Part shown: positions 17,538 through 25,134 of the stretch, piece by piece
Layout: every line of letters starts with the position of its first letter
How positions within the stretch are numbered: the first letter of the stretch is position 1
DNA from: Hyphomicrobiales bacterium
GTDB lineage: Bacteria; Pseudomonadota; Alphaproteobacteria; Rhizobiales; Methyloligellaceae
Length of the DNA: 64,000 bases
Assembly: GCA_028280515.1 (NCBI GenBank)
Contig: JANQLP010000026.1
Span: forward strand, 25,296-89,295
Direction: 5' to 3'
Notes under the pieces: generated by a model
The model's input: the letters and a program-made list of their open reading frames with translations, nothing else
The model's database searches: none
Told to the model about the DNA's origin: nothing
Position numbers and translations under genes: made by a program

Positions 17538-17875
17538 CAGGCCACCAGATCGTAGGTGATCACTGCGTGACGGCCTGCAGCAATGTGAGACTTCGCGAAC
17601 ACGCCCCAGCCCGTAGGAACGACGAGCGCGGCGATGACCGGAATGCGGCCATTGGTAACGTCGTCAATGACCATAACGATCTCACCTGCCGGACCCTCAA
17701 GCCATAGCGCATGGTGTGTGGCATCCTGTGCGGGAACACCGGTAGTCTGAAAATAGACGCACGCCGTCCGCAGGATGATGCCGCCCGTGTTCGCCGCCTT
17801 GGCGAGAACGGCGACAGCGCCACCGGCACTCAGGTCTTGAGAGACTGTGATGTCGCCTATTTTGGTTATCGTCAT
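17537..17875 (-). CDS. Putative minor structural protein, beta-rich
   Basis: A 112-residue protein starting MTITKIGDITVSQDL, chosen because its ATG overlaps the upstream stop by four bases (ATGA). The alternation of short hydrophobic strands and glycine turns suggests a small beta-sandwich. It lies between the 202-residue beta-rich protein and the hydrolase in the structural cassette. A vertex or capsid-associated role is possible, but no family was recognised. Confidence 0.65.
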   Translation of the reverse strand: MTITKIGDITVSQDLSAGGAVAVLAKAANTGGIILRTACVYFQTTGVPAQDATHHALWLEGPAGEIVMVIDDVTNGRIPVIAALVVPTGWGVFAKSHIAAGRHAVITYDLVA

Positions 17876-18480
17876 GCGCCTGCCCTCTCTCCGTAGATCA
17901 CGGCATATCTGCCCGCGTAGGACGCCGACATGTTCGTGACGTGCAGCGGCCCAGCCGTCCTGAGCTCCAATCGTTCTCCCGGCGACAGAATGATCGCGCC
18001 TGATATCGCACCCGCCGCGCTCGACACCCCGATGTCCGTTGCGCCACGGTTCTGGATCACGACCCATTCAATCTTGGTGTCGAGCGCCGTGAAAATTGGC
18101 GTGGTGTTGCCCCGCCCCGATGGGACGGTGCCGGCAGCCACCTTCAAGGGCGCGCCGAACAGCCGTGCGACGTTGACCGTCAGACCGCTTTCGGCGGAGA
18201 TCGAGACCCGGCTGTCTTCAATCGCCCCATCGCCGCAGATCAGCGTCCCCTGGACGGACTGAGCGTCTGGCGCGATGACCGTCACGCGGCTGAAGCGCGC
18301 ACTCTCGAAGCGGTGCCCGAGGCCGCGCTCCATCGTGAGCGGAATGCCGTCATCGATCTGCAGCTGAAAGGCCGAGCTGGCTTCAAGGCAGCGCACCACA
18401 GACCAATCGCCGGACCACTGGGCTGTGCCATTGGCAGGCACATCGAATTTGATTTCCGTACGTACGGCTTGACCGGTCAT
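17872..18480 (-). CDS. Putative vertex/spike or minor capsid protein
   Basis: A 202-residue, apparently all-beta protein. Its ending SPGERLELRTAGPLHVTNMS and the first-half strands FSRVTVIAPDAQSVQGTLIC resemble small-phage structural proteins. In PM2-like viruses a receptor-binding spike protein is encoded apart from the major capsid protein. This and the next gene are the best candidates here, by elimination. It overlaps both neighbours by four bases. Confidence 0.6.
   Translation of the reverse strand: MTGQAVRTEIKFDVPANGTAQWSGDWSVVRCLEASSAFQLQIDDGIPLTMERGLGHRFESARFSRVTVIAPDAQSVQGTLICGDGAIEDSRVSISAESGLTVNVARLFGAPLKVAAGTVPSGRGNTTPIFTALDTKIEWVVIQNRGATDIGVSSAAGAISGAIILSPGERLELRTAGPLHVTNMSASYAGRYAVIYGERAGA
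18456..18467. repeat. CCGTACGTACGG palindrome, copy 2
   Basis: Exact second copy of the 12-base palindrome, 14 bases inside the start of the beta-rich structural gene. Confidence 0.6.
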
Positions 18481-18824
18481 AGCAACTTGCTCCCTCGCGC
18501 GAGATACAGCGCCGCGCCGATTGCGACGATGACGAACACGGGATTTACAGGCTGGGTGCCCTTGGACGCGGCCACCACATCGACCGCCTGCGCCGCCGTC
18601 TGCTGCACGGCCCCGATACCGAGCTCGGCAATGTTCAGAACCTCGCCGACCGATCTGATGGCGTCCGACGCGACGTTGAACGCCTCATCGTCAACGCTCT
18701 GAAGGACCAGATCGCCGCCGACCTGCTGCGCGGCGATGCCCCCCGCCTCGGCAAGCGTGCGGCGGTCGGTGTTCTCGGTGACCGTCTGGCTTTGCAGCCG
18801 CGTTGTTGACCCGAACAGACCCAT
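18477..18824 (-). CDS. Putative virion membrane protein
   Basis: A 115-residue protein with a polar N-terminal two-thirds, partly helical (DAIRSVGEVLNIAELGIGAV), and one C-terminal membrane segment (NPVFVIVAIGAALYLARG) with a positive end. It shares this layout with the next two genes. The topology fits a protein anchored in the internal virion membrane that reaches toward the capsid. The assignment rests on position and topology. Confidence 0.65.
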   Translation of the reverse strand: MGLFGSTTRLQSQTVTENTDRRTLAEAGGIAAQQVGGDLVLQSVDDEAFNVASDAIRSVGEVLNIAELGIGAVQQTAAQAVDVVAASKGTQPVNPVFVIVAIGAALYLARGSKLL

Positions 18825-19033
18825 CAGATTTTCAGCCTCCCGGTTGCGATCAGGAACGCCGCCCCGATGACCAGACCGCCGATGATCAGCGTCGTCGGAT
18901 CGATGCCGGATGCGCTGCGCGAGCGACCGAAGAAGTCGCCGCCGAATTGCGGCTGCACGGTCGTTTGAAAACGCCCGTCCGTGACCTGCGGTCCGGTCGA
19001 AAGCTGGAACGGCGGAAGCTGCGGGATCGCCAT
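18824..19033 (-). CDS. Small putative virion membrane protein
   Basis: A 69-residue protein with a Pro/Gln-rich N-terminus (MAIPQLPPFQLSTGPQV) and one C-terminal membrane segment (TLIIGGLVIGAAFLIATG). The start overlaps the following gene's context by one base and the operon is continuous. A structural role in the viral membrane is inferred. Confidence 0.65.
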   Translation of the reverse strand: MAIPQLPPFQLSTGPQVTDGRFQTTVQPQFGGDFFGRSRSASGIDPTTLIIGGLVIGAAFLIATGRLKI

Positions 19034-19037
19034 GGCG

Positions 19038-19433
19038 CTACTTCCTCAGCAGCAGGAACGCCACGCCCCCCACCCCGACAACCAGAAGCCAGACCGGCAC
19101 GCCGCCAACGTTGGCGCGCGCGGCGCGGTTCAGCGACGGCGTGTTGTCGATGATCGGCGATCCGGTCACGTCGGCAGCGCGCGCGTTCAGATTTCCGAAC
19201 AGCTCAAGGCCGGTGTCGGCGAGACCGAACAGCCCCTTGACGAAGCCGGTGGCCTCACCCATCAGGCTTTGCGTGCCGCCGTTGCGCGAGGGGATGCGCG
19301 ACAGAAGCGCGTCGGTGAAGCCGACGCTCTCCTGTATCTGGTAATCGCCACCGGCGAACGGATCGACGCCCGACCCGCCCCCGGCAGCATTGGTGTCGTT
19401 GAAGACGTTGAAGCCAACATCCAAGATCGACAT
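19038..19433 (-). CDS. Putative virion membrane protein downstream of the capsid gene
   Basis: A 131-residue protein with a Gly/Asn/Asp-rich N-terminus and one C-terminal membrane segment (VPVWLLVVGVGGVAFLLLRK). A strong ribosome binding site (AGGAGG) precedes the ATG. It directly follows the major capsid gene. In PM2 the most abundant membrane protein is encoded near the capsid gene, so this may be its counterpart; sequence similarity was not tested. Confidence 0.68.
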   Translation of the reverse strand: MSILDVGFNVFNDTNAAGGGSGVDPFAGGDYQIQESVGFTDALLSRIPSRNGGTQSLMGEATGFVKGLFGLADTGLELFGNLNARAADVTGSPIIDNTPSLNRAARANVGGVPVWLLVVGVGGVAFLLLRK

Positions 19434-19448
19434 GTCGCGGCCTCCTTC

Positions 19449-20318
19449 CTAGACGCGGGCGAAGACCTCAGCGACCATCGTGATGTTGTTGGCGGCGTTC
19501 GTTTCGATCTCCATCGACGCCGGCAGGACGCTGCCAGTCGGATTGCCCTTCTTGTCGGTGACGATGGTGGGCAGCACGTCCCCGAGCCTCAGGCCGTCGT
19601 CGAACGCGACCGTGAAAAGGTCGGTCGGCAGCGAGCCGCCCCGGCGCGTGATGCCGTACTCCATCAGCGTGCGCGGCTTCCGGTAGACGACCTGCTTACC
19701 CAGCTTCACCGTCACTTCCGTGACCTGCCCCGCAGCGCCTTCGAACAGGTGCAGCCGGTGATAGAAGCCCGGCAATCCGAGATCGTTCAGCGTGACCGTT
19801 CCAGCCCCGCCAACCTCGATTTGCCGCGTCGTGTAGTGCTTCAGAAAACCGTTCGGGACCACCTGCGCGGAACGCGCCTGCTGGTAGACCTGCGTGTCGC
19901 CATATTCGGCGAACACCTGAAGCGTCGGATTGACGGCAGCACCGGCGATATCGACCTCCACTTGAAAGCTGGTCGCGACCCCCTGCACGAACCACGACGT
20001 GGCGATTTCGGAGAGGGGAATGTTACGCCAGATTTCGGCGAAGAAGATCGTCAGCCGACCGCTCACATAGGGCTGTCCGTACCCCGCGTGAATGGCATTC
20101 AGCTGCGCGGCGGTGAAGCGCCTGATGACCTTGCCGGAGAGCTTTACGCGCACCTCAGTGATGCGCGCCTCAAGCGTGGCTTGGTTCGGCAACGCGCCGT
20201 TCTCGCGATACTCGATTGCGAGGGACTGGTAGACCCAGTTCATCGGCAGATCGAGGGTCGCGATCTGGCCCGCCACCACGTTGGTGAACACGCCAGCTAG
20301 ATCGGTGATTGTCGGCAT
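19449..20318 (-). CDS. Major capsid protein, PM2 P2-like (double jelly-roll)
   Basis: A 289-residue protein without membrane segments. The start lines up with recalled PM2 P2: a short lead, then NVVAGQIATLDLP, an IEYREN stretch, EVRVKLSGKVIRRF and an early AQLNAI helix. Later parts (IEVGGAGTVTLNDL, FYHRLHLFEG, VTVKLGKQVVYR) repeat the pattern, as expected for two stacked jelly-rolls. Length is close to the 269 residues of PM2 P2. The gene has the strongest ribosome binding site of the cassette (AGGAGG), fitting high expression. A structural search would confirm the fold. Confidence 0.82.
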   Translation of the reverse strand: MPTITDLAGVFTNVVAGQIATLDLPMNWVYQSLAIEYRENGALPNQATLEARITEVRVKLSGKVIRRFTAAQLNAIHAGYGQPYVSGRLTIFFAEIWRNIPLSEIATSWFVQGVATSFQVEVDIAGAAVNPTLQVFAEYGDTQVYQQARSAQVVPNGFLKHYTTRQIEVGGAGTVTLNDLGLPGFYHRLHLFEGAAGQVTEVTVKLGKQVVYRKPRTLMEYGITRRGGSLPTDLFTVAFDDGLRLGDVLPTIVTDKKGNPTGSVLPASMEIETNAANNITMVAEVFARV

Positions 20319-20342
20319 GGTGAAGCCTCCTGTTCGTGGCTT

Positions 20343-20483
20343 CTAGAGCAGGCCGGTGTCGAAGCCGTCGCGGGCCGTCTGGATAAACCCGACGTCCTTG
20401 AACGTGCTCATGATGTACCCGGCGATGATGACGCCTGCGGCCACGCCGCCAACGGTCATCAGTGTCTTGTTGAGATTGGGCAT
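20343..20483 (-). CDS. Tiny single-span phage membrane protein
   Basis: A 46-residue reading frame (start MPNLNKTLMTVGGVAAGVII) with one membrane segment and a polar tail ending DGFDTGLL. It lies between the capsid gene and the next small gene. PM2-like phages encode several virion membrane proteins of this size. It is supported by operon position and topology. Confidence 0.6.
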   Translation of the reverse strand: MPNLNKTLMTVGGVAAGVIIAGYIMSTFKDVGFIQTARDGFDTGLL

Positions 20484-20484
20484 G

Positions 20485-20583
20485 CTAGCTCCTCAGCTTG
20501 TCGATTTGCGGAGCGACGAACAGGTGCCAGATGGCCAACGTGGCCAGCCCTGCGATGACGCTCACTGTGATCTGCTTTTGCAT
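20485..20583 (-). CDS. Tiny single-span phage membrane protein
   Basis: A 32-residue frame (start MQKQITVSVIAGLATLAIWH) with a single membrane segment and a charged end. It ends two bases before the next start. No good ribosome binding site is visible and a hairpin-forming palindrome lies upstream. It is kept because of the tight packing and membrane topology. Confidence 0.45.
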   Translation of the reverse strand: MQKQITVSVIAGLATLAIWHLFVAPQIDKLRS

Positions 20584-20634
20584 GATGACGGGAAGGCTGA
20601 GTCCGTTCGCGCGAAACGCCAAGAAAAATCGCAC

Positions 20635-20652
20635 CCCGTACGTACGTACGGG
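20635..20652. terminator. Perfect 18-base palindrome after the ATPase gene
   Basis: CCCGTACGTACGTACGGG is a perfect palindrome and an extended version of the 12-base prophage repeat. It begins eight bases beyond the ATPase stop. On the transcribed strand it is followed by GTGCGATTTTT, so it could attenuate transcription between packaging and structural genes. It could equally be a protein-binding site. Confidence 0.45.
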
Positions 20653-20659
20653 AAAACTC

Positions 20660-21328
20660 TCATTTCTTGATCGTGATGCGCCCGGTTTTGGCAGTTTTGC
20701 CCATACGTACGGAACCGCGTTCGCGCAGCAGAAAGTTGAAATCCGGCATCGTGCGGACCGCCTCCGCATGCTCCCTGCCAACCGTCTTCACGACCGACGC
20801 CTGATCGTCTTCATGGTCGAGGGCGAAGATGTAGGATTGCGGCGCGCAGCTGCGATAGACCGTGTTCAGCAGCGCTGGGCGCTGCGTGATCGCGATGCCT
20901 TCAATGCCCCGATGGCGACCGAGCGTCACCAGCTGAACCATGCCCTGCTGATCGCGCGGCAGCTGCGTGTTCGGGAACCCCATATGCGCCTCTTCGATGA
21001 CCAGCGTCAGCATGCGCGAGTCGCGGCCATCTTCGTACGTTGCCTGCACCTGCCAGACGAGCAGCGCCAGCTCGTGAAGCGCTTCCACGTGATAGGTGCC
21101 ATTCGGCGGCACATAGGAAATCTGGAAGCCCTCAGACCAGCGCGCGCGCATCGCATCCTTGACCTCAGAGAGGGTGTTGCAGCGGACGAATTTGCCGCCC
21201 GTATATTCGCCCATGACATCGAACACGATGACCTTCGGCCTGTCCTTCACCAGCGCCTTCGCGACGGTCGATTTGCCGGACCCACGGCAGCCAAAAACGC
21301 AGACCAGTTTCGCCTGTTCATCAGTCAT
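20660..21328 (-). CDS. Genome-packaging ATPase (P9/HerA-FtsK type)
   Basis: A 222-residue P-loop ATPase. Walker A is GCRGSGKST at residues 13-21 and Walker B is LTLVIEEAH near 107-115. An Arg-containing segment (LGRHRGIEGIAITQRP) follows, as in the HerA/FtsK packaging ATPases of internal-membrane viruses. It should pump DNA into preformed procapsids at one vertex. It overlaps the upstream gene by four bases and precedes the capsid cassette, as in PM2-like phages. Confidence 0.88.
   Translation of the reverse strand: MTDEQAKLVCVFGCRGSGKSTVAKALVKDRPKVIVFDVMGEYTGGKFVRCNTLSEVKDAMRARWSEGFQISYVPPNGTYHVEALHELALLVWQVQATYEDGRDSRMLTLVIEEAHMGFPNTQLPRDQQGMVQLVTLGRHRGIEGIAITQRPALLNTVYRSCAPQSYIFALDHEDDQASVVKTVGREHAEAVRTMPDFNFLLRERGSVRMGKTAKTGRITIKK
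20701..20712. repeat. CCGTACGTACGG-like palindrome, one mismatch
   Basis: CCATACGTACGG lies near the 3' end of the ATPase gene and differs from the 12-base repeat at one position. Confidence 0.45.
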
Positions 21329-21966
21329 GATGCATCCCCTTCTATGTCCGCCTTTGCCGCGTCCATCAGGTCATCGTGACCGGTGCGCAACGGCGCATCT
21401 TCGGGCGGTGTTTCAGGTGCCCTTTCGGGCGTGATCGGAGCCGCCCGTTTGGCCCTGATCTCTGTGCGTATGGCGAAGACCTTGCCGCCCAAAAACATGA
21501 CGATCGGAATTGTCCTTTGCAGCCACGGCAGGTCCGGCTGCAGCAGCCATCGCAACGCCGGCGTCTCCGCCGCGATCTCGTAGATGGCGTCACTCGCGGC
21601 GCGCGCCTGCTGGCGTTCTTCGGGCTTGATCGGAAGGCTTTCCAGCGGGAACGGTCCGCGCCCGGCGAGCACAAAGTTGGGTGCGTGGAAGGCCATTTCG
21701 AACATCCGGTAGAAGTCGTCTTTGGACAGTAGCTTGGGCGGCGCGTGATCCGGTGCCGCGCCGCCCTCACCTGCCGATGCCTGATCGCTCTCTGCGTCCG
21801 CCTGGACGGTTTCGCCAGCGACCGGGATATCGTCCCAATCCGGTTCAATCGAAGATTGAGAACCCGTCGCCGTCTCGGCCGTCGCCGTCTCCGCTGCCGT
21901 CGTCTGTGCCGTCGTCGGCAGGTTCTCCACCATCGGAAACGCTTCCGGTGTCGTCTTGTCCGCCAT
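21325..21966 (-). CDS. Prophage protein with conserved-looking C-terminal domain
   Basis: A 213-residue protein. The first ~75 residues are low-complexity (Thr/Ala/Glu-rich). A folded part follows (residues ~80-185: FYRMFEMAFHAPNFVLAGRG, EIAAETPALRWLL, and a hydrophobic IPIVMFLGGKVFAI), then an acidic tail. It lies just upstream of the packaging ATPase. A very good ribosome binding site (AAAGGAGG) supports this start, although the first 122 bases overlap the previous gene in another frame. No family was recognised. Confidence 0.7.
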   Translation of the reverse strand: MADKTTPEAFPMVENLPTTAQTTAAETATAETATGSQSSIEPDWDDIPVAGETVQADAESDQASAGEGGAAPDHAPPKLLSKDDFYRMFEMAFHAPNFVLAGRGPFPLESLPIKPEERQQARAASDAIYEIAAETPALRWLLQPDLPWLQRTIPIVMFLGGKVFAIRTEIRAKRAAPITPERAPETPPEDAPLRTGHDDLMDAAKADIEGDAS

Positions 21967-22165
21967 CGTTCGCGGCCTCCTTTTTCCGGTCGAATTCGGC
22001 CATCAAGGCCTGTGTTGGGATCGGGCCGAGCGTGGCATTCGACGCGCACGCCTTCAGATCGGCGGCACCGTTGCAGACGAAATACGCCCGGCCCGACTTG
22101 TTGATTTTCACCTCGACAGTCGCCCCACAGAACGGGCAAGCGCGGGTGCCCACAACGTCCGCCAT
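21845..22165 (-). CDS. Zinc-ribbon protein with acidic tail
   Basis: A 106-residue protein starting MADVVGTRACPFCG. Two Cys pairs (CPFCG, then VCNG and ACAS further on) resemble the zinc ribbons at the end of topoisomerase I and in small phage nucleic-acid proteins. The last ~40 residues are almost only Asp/Gly/Ser. This tail overlaps the next gene by 122 bases in a different frame. It follows the Rep and coiled-coil genes, suggesting a part in DNA replication or single-strand handling. Confidence 0.65.
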   Translation of the reverse strand: MADVVGTRACPFCGATVEVKINKSGRAYFVCNGAADLKACASNATLGPIPTQALMAEFDRKKEAANDGGQDDTGSVSDGGEPADDGTDDGSGDGDGRDGDGFSIFD

Positions 22166-22169
22166 GCGA

Positions 22170-22364
22170 CTACCGCGCGGGCGGCTTGTGGATGTAGCCG
22201 ACCTTCTGGCCAAGGCCCGACACGTACTCCGTCAGCCTGTGCAGCTGCGCGGCCATGTCGCCGGTTTCTTCCGCGCTCAGATCGTCGCCAGACGCGAAGC
22301 GCCTTTCCATGGCGTGCAGGCGCGCTTCCTGATTGGCCACGGCCTCGCTCATCGTCTTCAGCAT
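22170..22364 (-). CDS. Small coiled-coil prophage protein
   Basis: A 64-residue helical protein starting MLKTMSEAVANQEARLHAME. The ATG is embedded in the end of the Rep gene (ATGCTGA), so it is translationally coupled to Rep, which selects this start within a much longer open frame. The heptad-like spacing suggests a coiled coil. It may act with Rep in replication; no family was recognised. Confidence 0.6.
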   Translation of the reverse strand: MLKTMSEAVANQEARLHAMERRFASGDDLSAEETGDMAAQLHRLTEYVSGLGQKVGYIHKPPAR

Positions 22365-23773
22365 GCCGATGACCGTTTGGTCGCTGTCAGGGTGTCCAGC
22401 GAGAGCAGCCCCCGGCGCTCCAGATCGCGCGCCATCGCTTTCGCTTCCGGGACCGACTGCCCCGGTATGTACGGCATCAGGCCTTGCGCCGTGGCCGCCA
22501 TCACCAACGCCCACTCCCGGCTGTGCCGCCGCCGCTGGAGCGTGGGCGACTGTTTCGCGTCTCTGATCCATTTGAAGAACTCCTTGGTGTCTTGCTGTTC
22601 GCCGGGCTGCCACCCCGTCCGGCATGGGGGCTTCTTGAACCACCGTCGATCCGGTGGCTTCATGTACGAGGGGGATATCCCTTCCTCGCATAGAAGATCG
22701 TGGACGCCCTTCTGCCCACCGCGCTCAGCGGCAACCAGAACCTCGCCCTGAATGTTGGCTTTGCAGACCGCCGACCACGTGCCCTGATCGAACCGATAGA
22801 CCTCGGTCACGTCGGCATCGAGCGCCAGCTCCGGCGCGTCGGCAATGGCCGCGTCGTCGGCGGCGGCCTCAAGATCGTAGGCATCGCGCGCGCCCCGCGA
22901 GTAGGTCAGGTGACGGCAGCCGTGGACCTCGCGGGCGTACTCGCGGAACAGCCTCTTGGACCGCCAGCAGCCGCGCTTGGCATCGGCCAATATCTGCCAA
23001 GGCGTGCGCGATCCGCCGCGCGCGGCCTTGTCGAAACCCTTGGTGATCTCCGCCGCCGTGCCCCACTTCGCCACATAGTCCGACGCGGCATCTGCCGACG
23101 TGGCCTTGCGCAGATCGAGCGCCCCGTCTGCGACGAAAAAGTTGCAGCGGTCAGCGGCGCGCTGCCAGCCCTCGAACAGCTGGGCGCGCAGGTCGCCTTC
23201 TTCCTCACTGGAGAGTTCGTGCTCAAGCAGCAGCAGAACGTGGAAATGCGGATGCCAGCCATGCTGGCCGTGAGTGATCTCGAAGGCCTTGACGTAGTGC
23301 TTCTGCCCACAATTTGCGCGGGCGAATTTGAAGGGCGCGGAGCGCCGAAACTTGGTCCAGACATCGGCGATGCCGGTGCGCAGTTCACCGAGCGGTTGCC
23401 GTCTGTGATGCTGCAGCGTCAGCGTCAGCATGTAGGTCACGCCGCCTGCCGCTTCATGTGCCGTGATAAGCGCCGCGACCTCTTGCGCCCTATGTACGGC
23501 GATCTTTGACGAGCAGACGGCGCATGCCCAGATCGAGCCGCAGGTTTCGATCCCGGTGTAGTCGCAGGTGCCGTGATTGTTCTTCACGACCGTCACGACT
23601 TCGGCGCGCCGCCGCCCGCAGGTGCAGACGCGGTGAGGCCGTCCCTCATTGCGCTTCCCGATCAGGATCGATGCCGCTGCGGCCCTCAGCTTGTGACGGC
23701 GTGCTTTGGCACTGCGGGTAATGCCGTTATCCCGACTGCCGATTATTTGCGTATCTATCAAGCCGGGTCTCAT
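22358..23773 (-). CDS. Rolling-circle replication initiator (HUH endonuclease)
   Basis: A 471-residue protein with the three rolling-circle motifs: YMLTLTLQH (about 114-122), the metal-binding HPHFH of GWHPHFHVLLL (about 174-178), and YVAKW (about 233-237) with the nicking Tyr and a Lys two turns on. A Cys-rich N-terminal region (VCTCG, ETCGSIWACAVCSSK) is a probable zinc module, as in Rep_1-type proteins. It nicks one strand at the viral origin to begin replication, as the PM2 initiator does. The start overlaps the preceding stop (ATGA). Confidence 0.88.
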   Translation of the reverse strand: MRPGLIDTQIIGSRDNGITRSAKARRHKLRAAAASILIGKRNEGRPHRVCTCGRRRAEVVTVVKNNHGTCDYTGIETCGSIWACAVCSSKIAVHRAQEVAALITAHEAAGGVTYMLTLTLQHHRRQPLGELRTGIADVWTKFRRSAPFKFARANCGQKHYVKAFEITHGQHGWHPHFHVLLLLEHELSSEEEGDLRAQLFEGWQRAADRCNFFVADGALDLRKATSADAASDYVAKWGTAAEITKGFDKAARGGSRTPWQILADAKRGCWRSKRLFREYAREVHGCRHLTYSRGARDAYDLEAAADDAAIADAPELALDADVTEVYRFDQGTWSAVCKANIQGEVLVAAERGGQKGVHDLLCEEGISPSYMKPPDRRWFKKPPCRTGWQPGEQQDTKEFFKWIRDAKQSPTLQRRRHSREWALVMAATAQGLMPYIPGQSVPEAKAMARDLERRGLLSLDTLTATKRSSAC

Positions 23774-23925
23774 TTTCCGCGTTTCCAGAAGCGGGCAAGC
23801 GCCTCGAAGGCCTCTATGGCCAGCACAACGGCGACGTAGGCAGCGAGAAGCGACAGGACGAAGGTGAGAGGGGTCATCGGTGTGTCGGCCTCTCCAGAGT
23901 CCGCAATCGGCGTGTCATCAGCCAT
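23770..23925 (-). CDS. Small single-span prophage membrane protein
   Basis: A 51-residue protein starting MADDTPIADSGEADTP, with one membrane segment (LTFVLSLLAAYVAVVLAIEA) and a basic end (RFWKRGK). It overlaps the Rep start by four bases and the upstream HTH gene by eight. Being in the replication part of the operon, it might tether replication to the membrane, but the function is unknown. Confidence 0.6.
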   Translation of the reverse strand: MADDTPIADSGEADTPMTPLTFVLSLLAAYVAVVLAIEAFEALARFWKRGK

Positions 23926-24232
23926 CGGTCGCCTTGCCCCCGCGCCCCTGCCCCGTCTGGTCGTTCTCGATGGATGCAAAGGCCTCATCGGCGGAGACGC
24001 GGTAATAGCGGCACAGCCGGACCAGTTCGGGGAACTTGGGATAGACGCCGCCCGGATATCCGGCGCGCTCGTATTTCTTGATCGAGTTGGCGTTGATGCT
24101 CAGCGCGAGGGCGGGCGTTTCGATGTAGTGGCGCTCGCGGTGCCGCGCCATGAACAGCAGATCGCCAAGCGTCCATTTGTCCTTCGGGATACGCTGGCGC
24201 AGTCGCCATTCCCTCTCCGACTGCCGGGCCAT
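23918..24232 (-). CDS. Xre-like HTH protein
   Basis: A 104-residue protein. Residues ~38-85 (TPALALSINANSIKKYERAG and the PELVRLCRYYRVSADEAF segment) have the spacing of a Cro/CI helix-turn-helix. It directly precedes the small membrane and Rep genes and may control the replication operon. It starts two bases before the previous gene ends its own frame. The assignment is by pattern only. Confidence 0.6.
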   Translation of the reverse strand: MARQSEREWRLRQRIPKDKWTLGDLLFMARHRERHYIETPALALSINANSIKKYERAGYPGGVYPKFPELVRLCRYYRVSADEAFASIENDQTGQGRGGKATDG

Positions 24233-24234
24233 CG

Positions 24235-24429
24235 CTATTCCGACAACTGGATGTTGAGCATCGACCTTGCCATGCCGACCGAGAGCCGGAAGGCGTTGGC
24301 GGACCCGTCGACCAGCGCGAGAAAATTGTCGGCCTGATCGGTGACGCGGATGAATGCGGTGCCGTCCTCCAGCACCGTGACCTTGGCCTTCAGATCGTGC
24401 ACGCCGGGCGGAAGCGGGAAGCCGGTCAT
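24235..24429 (-). CDS. Small prophage protein of unknown function
   Basis: A 64-residue soluble protein (start MTGFPLPPGVHDLKAKVTVL) with a beta-strand-rich pattern. It overlaps the upstream gene by four bases and belongs to the early part of the leftward operon. No family was recognised. Confidence 0.6.
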   Translation of the reverse strand: MTGFPLPPGVHDLKAKVTVLEDGTAFIRVTDQADNFLALVDGSANAFRLSVGMARSMLNIQLSE

Positions 24430-24695
24430 GGCCGCGCCTCAGGGGTGAAGTTGTCCGTGTAGCGTTCGGTCACTTGCTTGAGTTCGTCCATCAGCGCGGA
24501 CCGATTGGCGGGGATCGCACCACCCGAAACCCACGTTGTCTGGACGCGCTTGACGTTCCACGCGGTGGCATCTGGCGGCGCTTCAAGGATCGCGATGGCG
24601 ACGGCGTGGCTGTCTTGCTCAGCGACGAAGTACTTCGTCACCGCATTGGCGTTGTCGCCGCTCGAATAGGTGGCGGCGTATTGCGGAAGGTTCAT
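24426..24695 (-). CDS. Small prophage protein of unknown function
   Basis: An 89-residue soluble protein (start MNLPQYAATYSSGDNANAVT) with no Cys or membrane segment. The start is chosen because the ATG overlaps the upstream stop; a longer frame starts earlier but would overlap that gene heavily. It is an early operon gene of unknown role. Confidence 0.6.
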   Translation of the reverse strand: MNLPQYAATYSSGDNANAVTKYFVAEQDSHAVAIAILEAPPDATAWNVKRVQTTWVSGGAIPANRSALMDELKQVTERYTDNFTPEARP

Positions 24696-24910
24696 GGGAG
24701 TTGGCCCCTGTTGACGAAGGCGAACTGGAAACGCGGGTGATCGCCGCACCACATGCCCCGCCCAACAACCGGCCAGACCGGCATGGGCAGCACGTCGTTC
24801 CCGTCAGCCTGAGGTGCGGAACGGCGGCAATGGCCGGTCTCGCTTTTGGCGGTGCCGTCGAAGTAGGGACAGGTCTCGCAGCTGATGTGGGGGGCGTCCG
24901 GATGCGGCAA
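24692..24910 (-). CDS. Cys-rich small protein, first gene of the leftward operon
   Basis: A 72-residue protein with Cys residues in CETCPYFDG, GHCRR and WCGDH, a pattern suggesting zinc binding and reminiscent of small phage proteins with CxxC...CR...WCG spacing. The start is a TTG with GGAG about eight bases upstream; no ATG or GTG is available before the upstream in-frame stop. It begins the operon that runs to 16132 and is divergent from the repressor genes. Confidence 0.6.
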   Translation of the reverse strand: MPHPDAPHISCETCPYFDGTAKSETGHCRRSAPQADGNDVLPMPVWPVVGRGMWCGDHPRFQFAFVNRGQLP

Positions 24911-25134
24911 CGTCGCGTCTCCAAAGTGGGCGGCGGGACAACGCGGACTGACAAACGTGCAGGGTTTGAAGAACAGGGTACGCGGGCACTGAACGCTGTC
25001 CCGCCGTGGGATCGACCTGTGTCCTAAGACGCAGGATCATCCACAAGCTGTTCACATTCGCTCCACAGGTCAACCCCCACTTGGCGCGACGGAGCGAGTC
25101 TGTTTTACTGCAATCGGGATCGGCCAATATTGGG
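24911..25134. promoter_or_regulatory. Divergent lysogeny/lytic control region
   Basis: 224 bases separate the leftward operon from the rightward repressor-like genes. Promoters for both directions, and operators, are expected here from the layout. I could not assign -35/-10 elements or operator repeats with confidence. Confidence 0.45.
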
